From assembly GCA_028280345.1 (NCBI GenBank), contig JANQLY010000023.1:62001-126000 (forward strand): 64,000 nt of DNA, read 5' to 3'. The DNA comes from Pseudomonadales bacterium (lineage in GTDB: Bacteria; Pseudomonadota; Gammaproteobacteria; Pseudomonadales; UBA7239). Below, piece after piece: positions 55,844 through 64,000 of this stretch; the first letter of the stretch is position 1, and every line of letters begins with the position of its first letter. The notes beneath the pieces were generated by a model. It did not search any database. It was not told the DNA's origin and saw only the letters and a program-made list of their open reading frames with translations. Made by a program: the position numbers and the translations under genes.

Positions 55844-56401
55844 TTACTCAAGCGCAAAGAAGATACCATCACTCCAGACACCATAGCCTCCTTTATGCTC
55901 CACCGCCTTTTCTGCCAGCTCATAAAATACATTGCGATGTAGCAAAGCGTGAAAATCACTGCGCAATAGCACATAGGGTTTACTATGACTTTCTTTCTCC
56001 ATCATTGTTAGCGGATGATTTACAGATACCGTTATCGAATCACCGATATTACTTTTAAGATCAATACATTGCTCTTGCTGCTCTCCCTTGATTGATATCT
56101 GTGTTATGACAAACGGCACATCCTCAACTTGCAGACGCCATTTCTCGGCAGGCGTCACAAGAAAATATTCGTCACTTTCTTTTTTAAGGATACTCGCAAA
56201 CAATTGCACCAGACTGTGACGCTCTATTTTTCGACCTTCATGTATCCAGTCGCCGTTACGTTTTATAACAATATCAATATCACCGGATAATGGAGGATTC
56301 CACTTTTCAACCGGCGGCAAATTATGTTGATCGTAACGTTTCAAGCCCTGTTCGCTCTCTGCGAACAACCCCTGAAAAAAATCTTCAACTTTCGACATCA
56401 A
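55844..56401 (-). CDS. DUF1285 family protein
   Basis: A 185-residue cytoplasmic protein of the DUF1285 family. GDIDIVIKRNGDWIHEGRKIERHSLVQLFASIL (about 40-72) is the family core; EYFLVTPAEKWRLQVEDVPFV and a C-terminal YGVWSDGIFF also match. It is thought to be a small two-domain beta protein of unknown function, common in gammaproteobacteria. MSKVEDFFQGL, one codon in, is an equally good start. Lies 37 bp downstream of the EamA gene on the same strand. Confidence 0.85.
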   Translation of the reverse strand: MMSKVEDFFQGLFAESEQGLKRYDQHNLPPVEKWNPPLSGDIDIVIKRNGDWIHEGRKIERHSLVQLFASILKKESDEYFLVTPAEKWRLQVEDVPFVITQISIKGEQQEQCIDLKSNIGDSITVSVNHPLTMMEKESHSKPYVLLRSDFHALLHRNVFYELAEKAVEHKGGYGVWSDGIFFALE

Positions 56402-56438
56402 TAGTCAACCTGTATTCTGTTACACATATATTTAACCA

Positions 56439-57311
56439 TCAGGCCGATGGTGACTCGCTAGCAGCCGTCTTTTCCCGTGGTATCGTCAGCAGTATTGCCA
56501 CAAATACTACACCGTAACCGACAATTGCCAACAACGTCGGCACCTCATCCCAGAACAGCCAACCATAGATTCCTGCCAGCACGACTGTTAAATAACTTAC
56601 CGGCGCAATCTTTCCTGCCGGTGCATAGCCATAGCCGCGCGACAAAAACCACTGCGCCGTTGTTGTTAGCAAACCTACCAGCACCAGCAAACCGAGATTT
56701 TGGGTTGTCAATGATTGTTCAACCCAGAACATCGGAATCACTGAAATCGCGGTACCGAACAGGGTGAAGTAAAATACTACACGCTCGGCGGGCTCTGTAA
56801 ACGACAGTTTGCGTACCACAACAAACGCTGTAGCACTCATAAAGGTACACAGCAAACCTATACCGAGCATTGACCATATGCCAGCACCGGGCTGGAACAC
56901 AATCGCAATACCTGCCAGCCCAAGCAAGGCGATACCATAGTGCTTACCGCCAACTTTTTCACCGAGCATAAAATGGGCAAAGACCGGCACAAACACTGGT
57001 GAGGCATAGACAAATAGCATCGCATCGGCGAGCGAGTAATGAGCAATCGCATAAAAGAATGCATACATCGCACTCATACCGGCAAGAGAACGAAATAAAT
57101 GTATACCGATTTTCTCTGTTTTAAAATATGCCAGACCAAAGCGCAGCAAGACCGGCACAAACAATACAAGCCCTACTGCATTGCGATAAAACACCACCAC
57201 CTCGGTGACCACATCTGCAGATAGCACACGAATAATCGCACCGGTTGTGGCAAACAGAAACGATGCGGCAGCGAGGCAAACCACCGCTTTAAAAACGGGA
57301 TGTGATTTCAC
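56439..57311 (-). CDS. EamA/DMT-superfamily transporter
   Basis: A 290-residue protein with ten predicted membrane helices arranged as two five-helix repeats, the drug/metabolite transporter plan. The first repeat has ATTGAIIRVLSADVVTEVVVFYRNAVGL, and the helix-4 segment ADAMLFVYASPVFVPVFAHFMLGEKV is the standard EamA signature. The second repeat has the parallel APVSYLTVVLAGIYGWLFWDEVP. Substrate unknown; such proteins export amino acids or metabolites. It begins 15 bp after the MoaA-type gene and is probably cotranscribed. Confidence 0.88.
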   Translation of the reverse strand: MKSHPVFKAVVCLAAASFLFATTGAIIRVLSADVVTEVVVFYRNAVGLVLFVPVLLRFGLAYFKTEKIGIHLFRSLAGMSAMYAFFYAIAHYSLADAMLFVYASPVFVPVFAHFMLGEKVGGKHYGIALLGLAGIAIVFQPGAGIWSMLGIGLLCTFMSATAFVVVRKLSFTEPAERVVFYFTLFGTAISVIPMFWVEQSLTTQNLGLLVLVGLLTTTAQWFLSRGYGYAPAGKIAPVSYLTVVLAGIYGWLFWDEVPTLLAIVGYGVVFVAILLTIPREKTAASESPSA

Positions 57312-57326
57312 AATTGCAAAAAGCTA

Positions 57327-58295
57327 TCAGCCACCAATCAGGCGCATGACGGTTTCACCACCACGGAAAATCGTCTGCTTATCTGCCATGGCAAGGTTAA
57401 GACGCTGTATCAGTTGCTGTCTGGCTTTTTCTTCAGGCAGCTCAAGCACATCACCTATATAGTGTTTATTGTCACTACTCAGACAGCCATGCAAATATCC
57501 GGAAGATGACAGACGCAAACGGGTGCACGATGAACAAAACGGCTCACTTTCGTTAGCAATAATGCCGAACACACCCTTGCCGGGAATTTCAAAGCGAATC
57601 GAGGTGGAATCAAACGGTGCATCGGTACGGCAGAACTCATAGTGCTGACCAATCTCGCGCAGAATATAGTCCATTGATAGCAGATCGCGATTAAAATCAG
57701 CGCTATTGGCTAAATGCCCCATGCGCATTAATTCAATAAAACGCAATTCAATGCCACGTTCAAGACAATAGTCAAGCAGCGGCATAATCTGATCGATATT
57801 AGCACGACGCAGCGGTACAGTATTAAGTTTAACCGCGAGCCCCGCCGCAAGCGCTGCCTCAATACCGGCAAGCACCGAATCCAGATCACCAGCCCCACCA
57901 CTGATGGAACGGAAAGCTCTTGCATCCAGCGTATCGAGGCTCACATTAATGCGTTTGATACCTGCCGCGCTAATCAGTGGGATTTTTTTCTGTAATAACT
58001 GGCCATTGGTTGTCAGACTGACATCACTAAAACTGTGTTCACGGGCAACACATTCAAGAAACTCATCAAAATGCGGCGCTACCAACGGCTCACCACCAGT
58101 AATGCGCAATTTATCAACATCGGTGACTTCACAGACCAGCTTAACGGCACGGGAAAGTTGCCCCGCCGTAAGCGGGTATTTTGCAGGCTGACGCTTCTCG
58201 CCCTTTGGCACACAATAAGTGCACGCATAGTTGCACGCAGCGGTAAGACTGACACGAAGATTTTTAAATTGACGCCCGAAGGGATCGACAATCAA
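57327..58295 (-). CDS. moaA: GTP 3',8-cyclase MoaA-type radical SAM protein
   Basis: A 322-residue radical SAM enzyme catalysing the first step of molybdopterin synthesis, GTP to 3',8-cyclo-dihydro-GTP. The SAM cluster is C21-N-Y-A-C25-T-Y-C28. The second, substrate-binding cluster uses C254 and C257 (EPFCSSCTRLRLSSSG) and C271. The essential C-terminal Gly-Gly ends the protein (MRLIGG). The arginines in RLRLSS are conserved. No other moa gene is near: it sits before an EamA gene. The complete motif set favours a true MoaA over a diverged relative. Confidence 0.9.
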   Translation of the reverse strand: MIVDPFGRQFKNLRVSLTAACNYACTYCVPKGEKRQPAKYPLTAGQLSRAVKLVCEVTDVDKLRITGGEPLVAPHFDEFLECVAREHSFSDVSLTTNGQLLQKKIPLISAAGIKRINVSLDTLDARAFRSISGGAGDLDSVLAGIEAALAAGLAVKLNTVPLRRANIDQIMPLLDYCLERGIELRFIELMRMGHLANSADFNRDLLSMDYILREIGQHYEFCRTDAPFDSTSIRFEIPGKGVFGIIANESEPFCSSCTRLRLSSSGYLHGCLSSDNKHYIGDVLELPEEKARQQLIQRLNLAMADKQTIFRGGETVMRLIGG

Positions 58296-58394
58296 ACAGC
58301 ACCTGCCCGCCAGAATATTGGCAAAGGTTGGAAACCGGTATTATAACCGATCAGGAAATACCTGTTTTATCAGGCAAAACCGCAGGACTACGAC

Positions 58395-59567
58395 TTACAA
58401 TAATCTGACATTAATAACACCGTCAATATCAGCAAGCTTTTGTAACAGTTTATCGCAGGCCTCGGTTTCAATATCGATAAGGTTGTAAGCCACGGAGTCA
58501 CGACTCTTGTTGATCATATCGATGACATTGATATTTTCGTCGGCAAGCACAGAAGTGACGTTGCCAAGAATTTTCGGCACGTTGTGATTAGCAATAGCAA
58601 GGCGACAACAGCTACTGCGCTCCATATAAATAGAGGGGAAGTTAACGGAGTTTTCGATATTACCGTTAATGAGAAAGTCCTTAAGCTGGCGCGCGGCCAT
58701 CACGGCACAGTTTTCTTCTGCTTCGGCAGTACTCGCACCAATATGCGGCATCAAAATAACATCTTCCCGGCCAATCAGATTCGGTGCAGGAAAGTCTGTT
58801 ACATAATTGCGCAAAGTACCCTCTTCGCTATCGAGATTGGCGACCACAGCATCGGTATTCACAATTCCCTCGCGAGCAAAATTCAACAGGCAGGCACCGG
58901 GTTTAACCTGACCAAGCGTATCAGTATTGATCAGATCCTTCGTGCTCTCCAGCATCGGCAAATGCAGGGTAATATAGTCGGAATGCGCCAACAGAGTAGA
59001 TATATTCTCCATGCGCTGCACTTCGTTGGACAGACGCCAGGCTGCTTCAATAGAAATCGCCGGATCATAGCCCAGCACATTCATGCCAAGCTCCAGCCCC
59101 ATATTCGCTACCAGCGAACCGATTGCTCCAAGGCCAATAACGCCGAGCGTTTTACCCGTAATCTCCTGACCCGCAAAACGCTTTTTCTCCGCTTCAAGGG
59201 TTTTGGATAATTCGTCGTGATCCTGAATATCCAGTGTGCTCACCCACTGAGCACCACTGATAATACCCCGTGAGCCGAGCAGCATGGCCGCCAGAATCAA
59301 TTCCTTCACCGCATTGGCATTGGCGCCCGGAGTATTAAAAACCACGATACCGCGTTCTGTCATAGCTTCTACGGGGATGTTATTAACCCCGGCCCCCGCT
59401 CTGGCAATCGCCCTGACCGTCTCCGGCACATCGCCATCCTTCAATTTATGGCTGCGCAGCAAATAGGCATCCGGGTGCGCCATGTCACTAGCCACTTCGT
59501 AGTTGTCACGTTCGAACTGATCAAGGCCTTTAACGGCAATCTTGTTAAATGTCTGAATTTTGTACAT
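58395..59567 (-). CDS. serA: D-3-phosphoglycerate dehydrogenase
   Basis: A 390-residue D-2-hydroxyacid dehydrogenase with a C-terminal ACT domain, the first enzyme of serine synthesis. NAD is bound by GVIGLGAIGSLVA (about 142-154). Catalytic residues are R232 in NFAREGIVN and H275 in MPHIGAST. The short ACT domain (NVTSVLADENINVIDMINKSRD) occupies the last 60 residues and suggests serine feedback. Compared with the E. coli enzyme (410) it lacks a short N-terminal extension. The upstream region also starts the divergent candidate small RNA. Confidence 0.92.
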   Translation of the reverse strand: MYKIQTFNKIAVKGLDQFERDNYEVASDMAHPDAYLLRSHKLKDGDVPETVRAIARAGAGVNNIPVEAMTERGIVVFNTPGANANAVKELILAAMLLGSRGIISGAQWVSTLDIQDHDELSKTLEAEKKRFAGQEITGKTLGVIGLGAIGSLVANMGLELGMNVLGYDPAISIEAAWRLSNEVQRMENISTLLAHSDYITLHLPMLESTKDLINTDTLGQVKPGACLLNFAREGIVNTDAVVANLDSEEGTLRNYVTDFPAPNLIGREDVILMPHIGASTAEAEENCAVMAARQLKDFLINGNIENSVNFPSIYMERSSCCRLAIANHNVPKILGNVTSVLADENINVIDMINKSRDSVAYNLIDIETEACDKLLQKLADIDGVINVRLL

Positions 59568-59779
59568 CCTGAACTACCTCACGCCACACCAGGGGACGCT
59601 GTTACGGGAAATTAATAAACGGTTTTTTTTGAAGGCGGCGTATTGTAGACCAGAATCCGGTTGGAACCAAACCAGGCCGTCAATACCTTTTAATACCCAA
59701 AAGTCGACCGCCTGGCGCCATTTATTCCCAAATAGAATAATAATTTTTTGGTTATAGTAAAAAACTGTAAAAAAGAAGA

Positions 59780-59963
59780 AAAAATGACTGGATGTTTTTT
59801 ACCGTTCAACGATACTTATTAGTGCCCGTGAGCGCATACCCCCCTATCGTGCTCACTGGCATGGCCGTTGCAGAGAGCGGCCAAATTAAGGAAATGTTTC
59901 CTTAATGTTTCACTCCTAATGGTCTTGACCCGATTTTCTCCCCCAGGAAGTCGGGTTTTTTTT
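59780..59963 (+). ncRNA. Candidate small RNA with four hairpins and C-rich loops
   Basis: The 454-bp gap between serA and gspM (59568-60021), both on the - strand, ends in a + strand terminator: ACCCGA (59928-59933) pairs with TCGGGT (59951-59956), followed by eight T (59956-59963), with loop TCCCCCAG. Upstream are hairpin 1 (TGCC-C-GTGAGC 59823-59833 with GCTCAC-T-GGCA 59851-59861, loop of six C), hairpin 2 (TGGCCG 59862-59867 with CGGCCA 59878-59883) and hairpin 3 (ATTAAGGAAA/TTTCCTTAAT, 59885-59906). No + strand gene of useful length exists. TTATAGT near 59750 may be a -10. C-rich loops could bind Shine-Dalgarno sites. The 5' end is an estimate. Confidence 0.7.
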
Positions 59964-60021
59964 GCCTAAGTGTCTGATTATTAAAGATTTATTACAGGCT
60001 TATCGCTCACTTACCCGGCTC

Positions 60022-60519
60022 TCAGGGCAGACTCAATGTCATCGTTACATCCACCAACCCGGGGCTTTCCTGCCGATCCACAGAGATCTTTTCAGGCTTG
60101 ATGCCGTAGGTGTGCTCCAGGCCGTGAAGCCACAGTAACATCTTGTTAAAATTGGCGTCTTCCATCCAGATTTTCAGAGCCTTGTCACCTTCCGGCTGAA
60201 AACGTTTGAAACTCAGTGCATTTTTCTTCGCAGAGTCCGACGCCAGCGTCAGTAACGACTGCTCGCCTGTTGTCTGCACTGTCTTTTTCTTGCTCCAACT
60301 CGCTACTTTTGCCGGTTTCGCATTGAGTTTTACCCAATGCACCAGCAAACGCCCTTCATTAAAAGCCTCAAGGCGCTGATTGCGGAATTCAAAAGAGGCA
60401 CTCACCACGAGATAGATGACAACCACCAATAAAAACGCTGACAAACCGCCAAGCGCACGCTGATCTGATGGTGACAGGCCAGCTATTTTTGCTTTGAGTT
60501 GTTCAATTTTTGCCATCAT
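60022..60519 (-). CDS. gspM: Type II secretion system protein M
   Basis: A 165-residue bitopic inner-membrane protein. A short cytoplasmic start (MMAKIEQLKAKIAGLSPSDQRAL) precedes one helix at about 24-43 (LGGLSAFLLVVVIYLVVSA), with a periplasmic ferredoxin-like domain behind. This is the GspM plan, and its position directly after gspL (5 bp) confirms it. GspM partners GspL in the inner-membrane platform. No gspN follows; the next feature is the terminator of the candidate small RNA, on the opposite strand. Confidence 0.9.
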   Translation of the reverse strand: MMAKIEQLKAKIAGLSPSDQRALGGLSAFLLVVVIYLVVSASFEFRNQRLEAFNEGRLLVHWVKLNAKPAKVASWSKKKTVQTTGEQSLLTLASDSAKKNALSFKRFQPEGDKALKIWMEDANFNKMLLWLHGLEHTYGIKPEKISVDRQESPGLVDVTMTLSLP

Positions 60520-60524
60520 TGCTA

Positions 60525-61853
60525 CTAACCCGTTTTAACCACAATGCTCGCCTCAATCACTTCGCCACTTTCATTCGCAGACAGAATATCAACCAGTAAA
60601 CCGCGCTGCTCAATATCTTTTTTCAGCGCATCAAGCTGACTGATCGAAGCCACATCGAGTTGAATATGCAGCTCACTACTTCTTTCATCGTAGCGAAACT
60701 GCTGCACAAAAAATTTGCCACTCTTGCCAACAACACCGAGCGCATCACTTGTATTGCCAAACAAACTGGCAAACCCGCCCGGCCCTGATTGGCCGCTCTG
60801 ACGCAATTTGGCTTCCATTTGTTTACGCACATTAATAATGGTCTGTTCTTCCGGAAAAGTCTGGCGATAAACATTGTTGGCATTCTCTACAAACCTGTCC
60901 GCCCAGGTTGAAAAATACAAACCACTGGCAATATTGAACACTATCTGAATCACCAGACAGGCGCTCGCAACTGCTGCTACAGGCCACCAGCGCATCACAC
61001 CGGTTGCAGCATTGCCACTGGCACCATATTCACCTTGCAACAGGTTAATCATGCGCTGGCGGTTATAATTGAACTGTGTTGCAAGCCACTGCAACTGTGC
61101 ATGCTCATAAACATTGAGCATGGCAGTAATCTCGCCTTCACCTTCAACTTCCATTTTAAGCCGCTTGGCAAGCGTCGCCTGGGCCTGCTGTGCAGCCTGG
61201 TAGTAAACCTGAACTTCTTCAACATCACTGTTTTCATCATCAAGCAATAACGACAGCATCACCGGCAGGTTATCCGGCTCACAGGCAAAGCAACCCTGCA
61301 AGGATTTTACCAATGCAGTCGTGCCATCCATAACGACAACCAACTGGTTATCTTCTATATCAAGCGCGTCGGCATCGGCAACAAACGTTTTTAGTGATAA
61401 TCCGGAAGCACTGAACCTGTCACACCAGAATCTCATCAAACGATGCGCCACAATCGCCACCGGGATCGATTGCGATGAGAGTTTTTGTCCAGTCGCCAGA
61501 TGTACCTCTTCAATATTGCCTGCGATTTCTTCCTCCACCACAAACGGCAACGCCTGCATCAATTGACGCGCATTGCTCGCGGGCACATTGGCCAGGGTGC
61601 GAGTGACACAGGTCGCAGGTAACAGTGCATGGATTTCCATACTGACAAGAGACTGGTGAGCTTCTGTAACGAACTCATCAAAGCTGCCAGCAAATACTTC
61701 AGATATCGTAGCATCTGTCCCCTCTCCATCTACGGTAATCCACTCAACGCGATCAGTATCTGCTGCGCTATCAACACTATCACCACCAGGTAATGGCGGG
61801 TTATACAAAGACAGGAATACCATTTTCACTGATACTCTCCCCGCACGTCGCAT
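60525..61853 (-). CDS. gspL: Type II secretion system protein L
   Basis: A 442-residue (longest start) GspL: a cytoplasmic actin-like domain (about 12-265), one membrane helix (WWPVAAVASACLVIQIVFNI near 305-325) and a periplasmic ferredoxin-like domain. It links the GspE ATPase to the membrane platform. ARQLMQALPFVVEEEIAGNIEEVHLA is the conserved GspE-facing segment. The start is uncertain: ATG 61853, GTG 61829 (best ribosome site, GGGGAGAG) and ATG 61823 (MVFLSLYN) are all in frame, and 61829 may be the true one. Confidence 0.92.
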   Translation of the reverse strand: MRRAGRVSVKMVFLSLYNPPLPGGDSVDSAADTDRVEWITVDGEGTDATISEVFAGSFDEFVTEAHQSLVSMEIHALLPATCVTRTLANVPASNARQLMQALPFVVEEEIAGNIEEVHLATGQKLSSQSIPVAIVAHRLMRFWCDRFSASGLSLKTFVADADALDIEDNQLVVVMDGTTALVKSLQGCFACEPDNLPVMLSLLLDDENSDVEEVQVYYQAAQQAQATLAKRLKMEVEGEGEITAMLNVYEHAQLQWLATQFNYNRQRMINLLQGEYGASGNAATGVMRWWPVAAVASACLVIQIVFNIASGLYFSTWADRFVENANNVYRQTFPEEQTIINVRKQMEAKLRQSGQSGPGGFASLFGNTSDALGVVGKSGKFFVQQFRYDERSSELHIQLDVASISQLDALKKDIEQRGLLVDILSANESGEVIEASIVVKTG

Positions 61854-61907
61854 AGCGTTTCACCCGGTATCACCGAGCTATGCATAGCTGCCATTAATGT
61901 CCTGATA

Positions 61908-62942
61908 TTACAACTCAATTTCATAATCTGATTCTTCTTCAGCATTGGCATTATAGTCTTTTGAATGGGTAAAAATAAATCGCTGCCCACGATCCCGCGA
62001 AATTAGCGTTAGCTCACCTTCCTCTTCGGAACGGTGCACAGCAGTCACCAGATACGCATACTGATCACCAAATTTGGCTCTAACCCGAACCTCAAAATAT
62101 TCAGAGGACACTGTCAGCTCATCTGCAGTCAATGTATTTTTTGGCAGCAATGAGAGAAATTCCTCTACCGACTCAAAGCCCTGGCGGTTTTCCACTTCGC
62201 TAATCGCCGCAGTCGCCTGATCAAGATTGACTTGCTCGTGCAAGGATGCAAGTAGCTCTGCGCTCATGGTATTTACGTTGTAGCGGGTACGTGTCGGCAG
62301 CGCAGTCAGGTATGGAAACAACTCATCGCGAATAATCTGATAGTCTTCCTGTTCAAGGTTCTTTAACAGGCGCAATTCACTTGGGTGTGTGATTGTCGTA
62401 TTGGCAGCGCGGTAGGATGGCTCTTCTGCAAGGTAGTCCATTTCTTCAACACCTTTAATACTTTCCTCATCAAGCCAGTCCGACAGCTCTACGGATACGG
62501 TTCTGCCTATATCGGAATCCACATCATAGGCCATCATCAGTCGCTGTAGTGCCTTGACCGAGTTACCATCTATTTTGTTGCCGCTTTCAAGAATATTATT
62601 CAGGTTAAACTTGCTGTGTAAATCGGTGATATCAATTTCAATGTAACCACCTTCAACTTCAAATGCCTCGCGTTTTGCCGCCCAGCTTTCAAACTGATGG
62701 TCGATTGCACTTTCGTCATCTTCCGCATCTTTTGCCAATAACTGTCGCGCCCACTCCTCGCCGGACAAGCACAGCATATAGGCCTGCTCCATTTCAAATA
62801 CCGACGCCGAGCTTTGCAAATTGATATTTACACGCCGAATAATATCCGTGACAACAACAACGGCTACCGCAAACATAAACAGCACTGTCACCAAAGCGAC
62901 ACCACGCTGTTTTGTCAGAATTGTTGTACGATATCTTTTCAC
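61908..62942 (-). CDS. gspK: Type II secretion system minor pseudopilin K
   Basis: A 344-residue minor pseudopilin that caps the pseudopilus tip with GspI and GspJ. The prepilin peptidase site is QRG-VALVTVLFMF near residue 14. As usual for GspK, the Glu at +5 is lacking. A large alpha domain is inserted, and EMEQAYMLCLSGEEWA and the DITDLHSKFNLNNI segments are family-typical. The start is GTG 62942, directly after the TAG of gspJ. Confidence 0.93.
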   Translation of the reverse strand: MKRYRTTILTKQRGVALVTVLFMFAVAVVVVTDIIRRVNINLQSSASVFEMEQAYMLCLSGEEWARQLLAKDAEDDESAIDHQFESWAAKREAFEVEGGYIEIDITDLHSKFNLNNILESGNKIDGNSVKALQRLMMAYDVDSDIGRTVSVELSDWLDEESIKGVEEMDYLAEEPSYRAANTTITHPSELRLLKNLEQEDYQIIRDELFPYLTALPTRTRYNVNTMSAELLASLHEQVNLDQATAAISEVENRQGFESVEEFLSLLPKNTLTADELTVSSEYFEVRVRAKFGDQYAYLVTAVHRSEEEGELTLISRDRGQRFIFTHSKDYNANAEEESDYEIEL

Positions 62943-63674
62943 CTACTCATCAACCTCTTCGGGAATATCCCCCATCTGCACAAGACGCTCTATCGTTCCA
63001 AACTCTTCGGTTTCAACTGTCAGGCGAATAGCCACAGGCAGGGTTTTTAACGGCTGATTACCATCATCATCCAGACTTGCAGGCCAATAAGTATCCCACT
63101 CGTTTTCAGCACTGAGCAGCTCCACTTCGGCACGCGTTACGTGCTCAAACAATACATGTTTAAAGGGTTCAATATCGTAACCGCGATCAAGTACCGGCCA
63201 CACATAACGTACCAGATAGGGGCCGTTTTCTTCGGTCTCTTCTTCATTAACGCTGAAGCTTTCCTCATCCTCATCTTCACTTTCGACGAACTCTTCTTCA
63301 ACGATATAGGCGATACGTTGTAATTCTGAACGCTTGTCGAGCAAGGGGTTGCTAACACCGTGACGTGTAAACTCTATCAGATAGTCTTCACCCGCCTCCA
63401 ATGCCGGAAGCCGCTCACCATTTTCATCATAGATTTCCCGCGCAGCAAGCTGCTCCAGGTCTTTTTCAATCAACCGTAAGCTGCGCGCATAGTCGCGCAC
63501 ACCATCTACGTGATCGGCAATCACATCCTGAGCCTCTGCAAGACCACTCACAACCTGATAACAACCAAGTCCTAACAAGGCAAAAATGGAAATCGCTATC
63601 ACCACCTCTATCAAGGTAAAACCTGACTGTGATGCAGATTTTTTTAGTTGTTTTGACATGAGAGGAGACGACAT
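62943..63674 (-). CDS. gspJ: Type II secretion system minor pseudopilin J
   Basis: A 243-residue minor pseudopilin with type IV prepilin signal SG-FTLIEVVIAISIFALL (Glu at +5 present). ARSLRLIEKDLEQLAAREIYDENG is typical of GspJ. An acidic insert (ESEDEDEESFSVNEEETEENG) is longer than usual. A start five codons in (MSKQLKK) is possible. It is separated from gspI by 1 bp and abuts gspK. Confidence 0.93.
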   Translation of the reverse strand: MSSPLMSKQLKKSASQSGFTLIEVVIAISIFALLGLGCYQVVSGLAEAQDVIADHVDGVRDYARSLRLIEKDLEQLAAREIYDENGERLPALEAGEDYLIEFTRHGVSNPLLDKRSELQRIAYIVEEEFVESEDEDEESFSVNEEETEENGPYLVRYVWPVLDRGYDIEPFKHVLFEHVTRAEVELLSAENEWDTYWPASLDDDGNQPLKTLPVAIRLTVETEEFGTIERLVQMGDIPEEVDE

Positions 63675-63675
63675 A

Positions 63676-64000
63676 CTAGTACTCCCCGATAAAACGCGTC
63701 ATCGACAACACTGCATACTCGCGGCTGTCATCATCCGGCTCATAGATACTAACAACCACTCTACGCAGATTTTCATTGGGTGTTTCGTTGACCTGGGTAA
63801 CCACCTCCCATTCGCGAAAGCCCATTTCTACTACATCAGCAGTCTCACCCACTGGATAAAGTTTGCGATCAATCATCATTTCCGAAAAACGATTTTTTAC
63901 CAGCGTCAGCGCCAGGTACTTTTGCTCAATACGCTCTGCAGAGGTCATACTGCTGTTTATCTGGTTGTAAAGCATGACCGCCGTAATCGCAAAAATGACC
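63676..64000 (-). CDS. gspI: Type II secretion system minor pseudopilin I, partial
   Basis: The C-terminal 108 residues of GspI; the gene runs off the window. The frame upstream of the first Met reads VIFAITAV, part of the pseudopilin helix, so the prepilin signal lies beyond 64000. ALTLVKNRFSEMMIDRKLYPVGET and GFREWEVVTQVNETPNENLRRVVVSIY match GspI. It is the most upstream gsp gene visible; further gsp genes are expected beyond. Confidence 0.92.
   Translation of the reverse strand, partial: VIFAITAVMLYNQINSSMTSAERIEQKYLALTLVKNRFSEMMIDRKLYPVGETADVVEMGFREWEVVTQVNETPNENLRRVVVSIYEPDDDSREYAVLSMTRFIGEY

Noticed and set aside
59568..59780. Riboswitch or attenuator for serA
   Set aside because: The strong terminator points away from serA (+ strand), and the serA leader itself shows no convincing terminator or conserved aptamer.
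59970..60021. A gspN gene after gspM
   Set aside because: No reverse-strand open frame follows gspM before the small RNA terminator and serA.

Overview
The window reads as a chromosomal segment of a marine-type gammaproteobacterium, most likely Cellvibrionales or a close relative (inference). Supporting this are the conserved order dnaQ-rnhA-yafS-like-gloB-mltD, a lolC-lolD-lolE operon, a type II secretion operon gspI-M, etfBA divergent from ETF:quinone oxidoreductase, and several very long secreted FG-GAP/VCBS/RHS proteins. No tRNA, rRNA, CRISPR array, insertion sequence or prophage was recognised.

Layout. 1-8.9 kb: acyl-CoA catabolism (C-terminal end of an acyl-CoA synthetase, two adjacent and dissimilar acyl-CoA dehydrogenases, two crotonase-family enzymes), interrupted by a membrane-anchored coiled-coil protein, a GH79 heparanase-like glycosidase and an NAD-dependent epimerase. 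8.9-20.4 kb: housekeeping genes (dnaQ, rnhA, a methyltransferase, gloB, mltD, lolCDE) plus multi-span membrane proteins. 20.5-25.3 kb: a compact arsenosugar-type operon (TVP38-family membrane protein, radical SAM ArsS, ArsM-like methyltransferase, two small glycosyltransferase-family proteins), followed by aroF. 26.5-35.5 kb: a small tail-anchored Cys-motif protein from an apparently leaderless promoter, then three reverse-strand secreted proteins with Ca-binding and FG-GAP/VCBS repeats, one of which carries a c-type haem motif. 35.6-46.2 kb: an RHS polymorphic-toxin locus. 46.2-60 kb: a membrane protein, etfBA, ETF-QO, an RCC1/FG-GAP giant protein, DUF1285, EamA, a MoaA-type radical SAM protein and serA. 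59.8-59.96 kb: a candidate small RNA. 60-64 kb: gspM, L, K, J and I, the last cut by the window edge.

The most unusual part is the RHS locus. The RHS shell appears to be split into two consecutive genes. The first (1253 aa, Sec signal) ends before the core terminus. The second (477 aa) starts 12 bp later with its own Shine-Dalgarno and a lipoprotein signal, carries an InlB-B-like module, and only then resumes the RHS core and a variable tip. Downstream, in A+T-rich DNA, lies a series of small immunity-like genes, an orphan RHS core/tip fragment, and decayed duplicates with frameshifts and stop codons. This is what repeated tip and immunity replacement by recombination would leave behind.

The catabolic genes fit together with the electron-transfer genes: acyl-CoA dehydrogenases reduce EtfAB, which pass electrons to ETF-QO and the quinone pool. 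The gsp operon is a plausible exporter for Sec-dependent giant proteins (inference). A + strand run of four hairpins between serA and gspM, with two C-rich loops and an eight-T intrinsic terminator but no substantial ORF, is a strong candidate for an undescribed small RNA.
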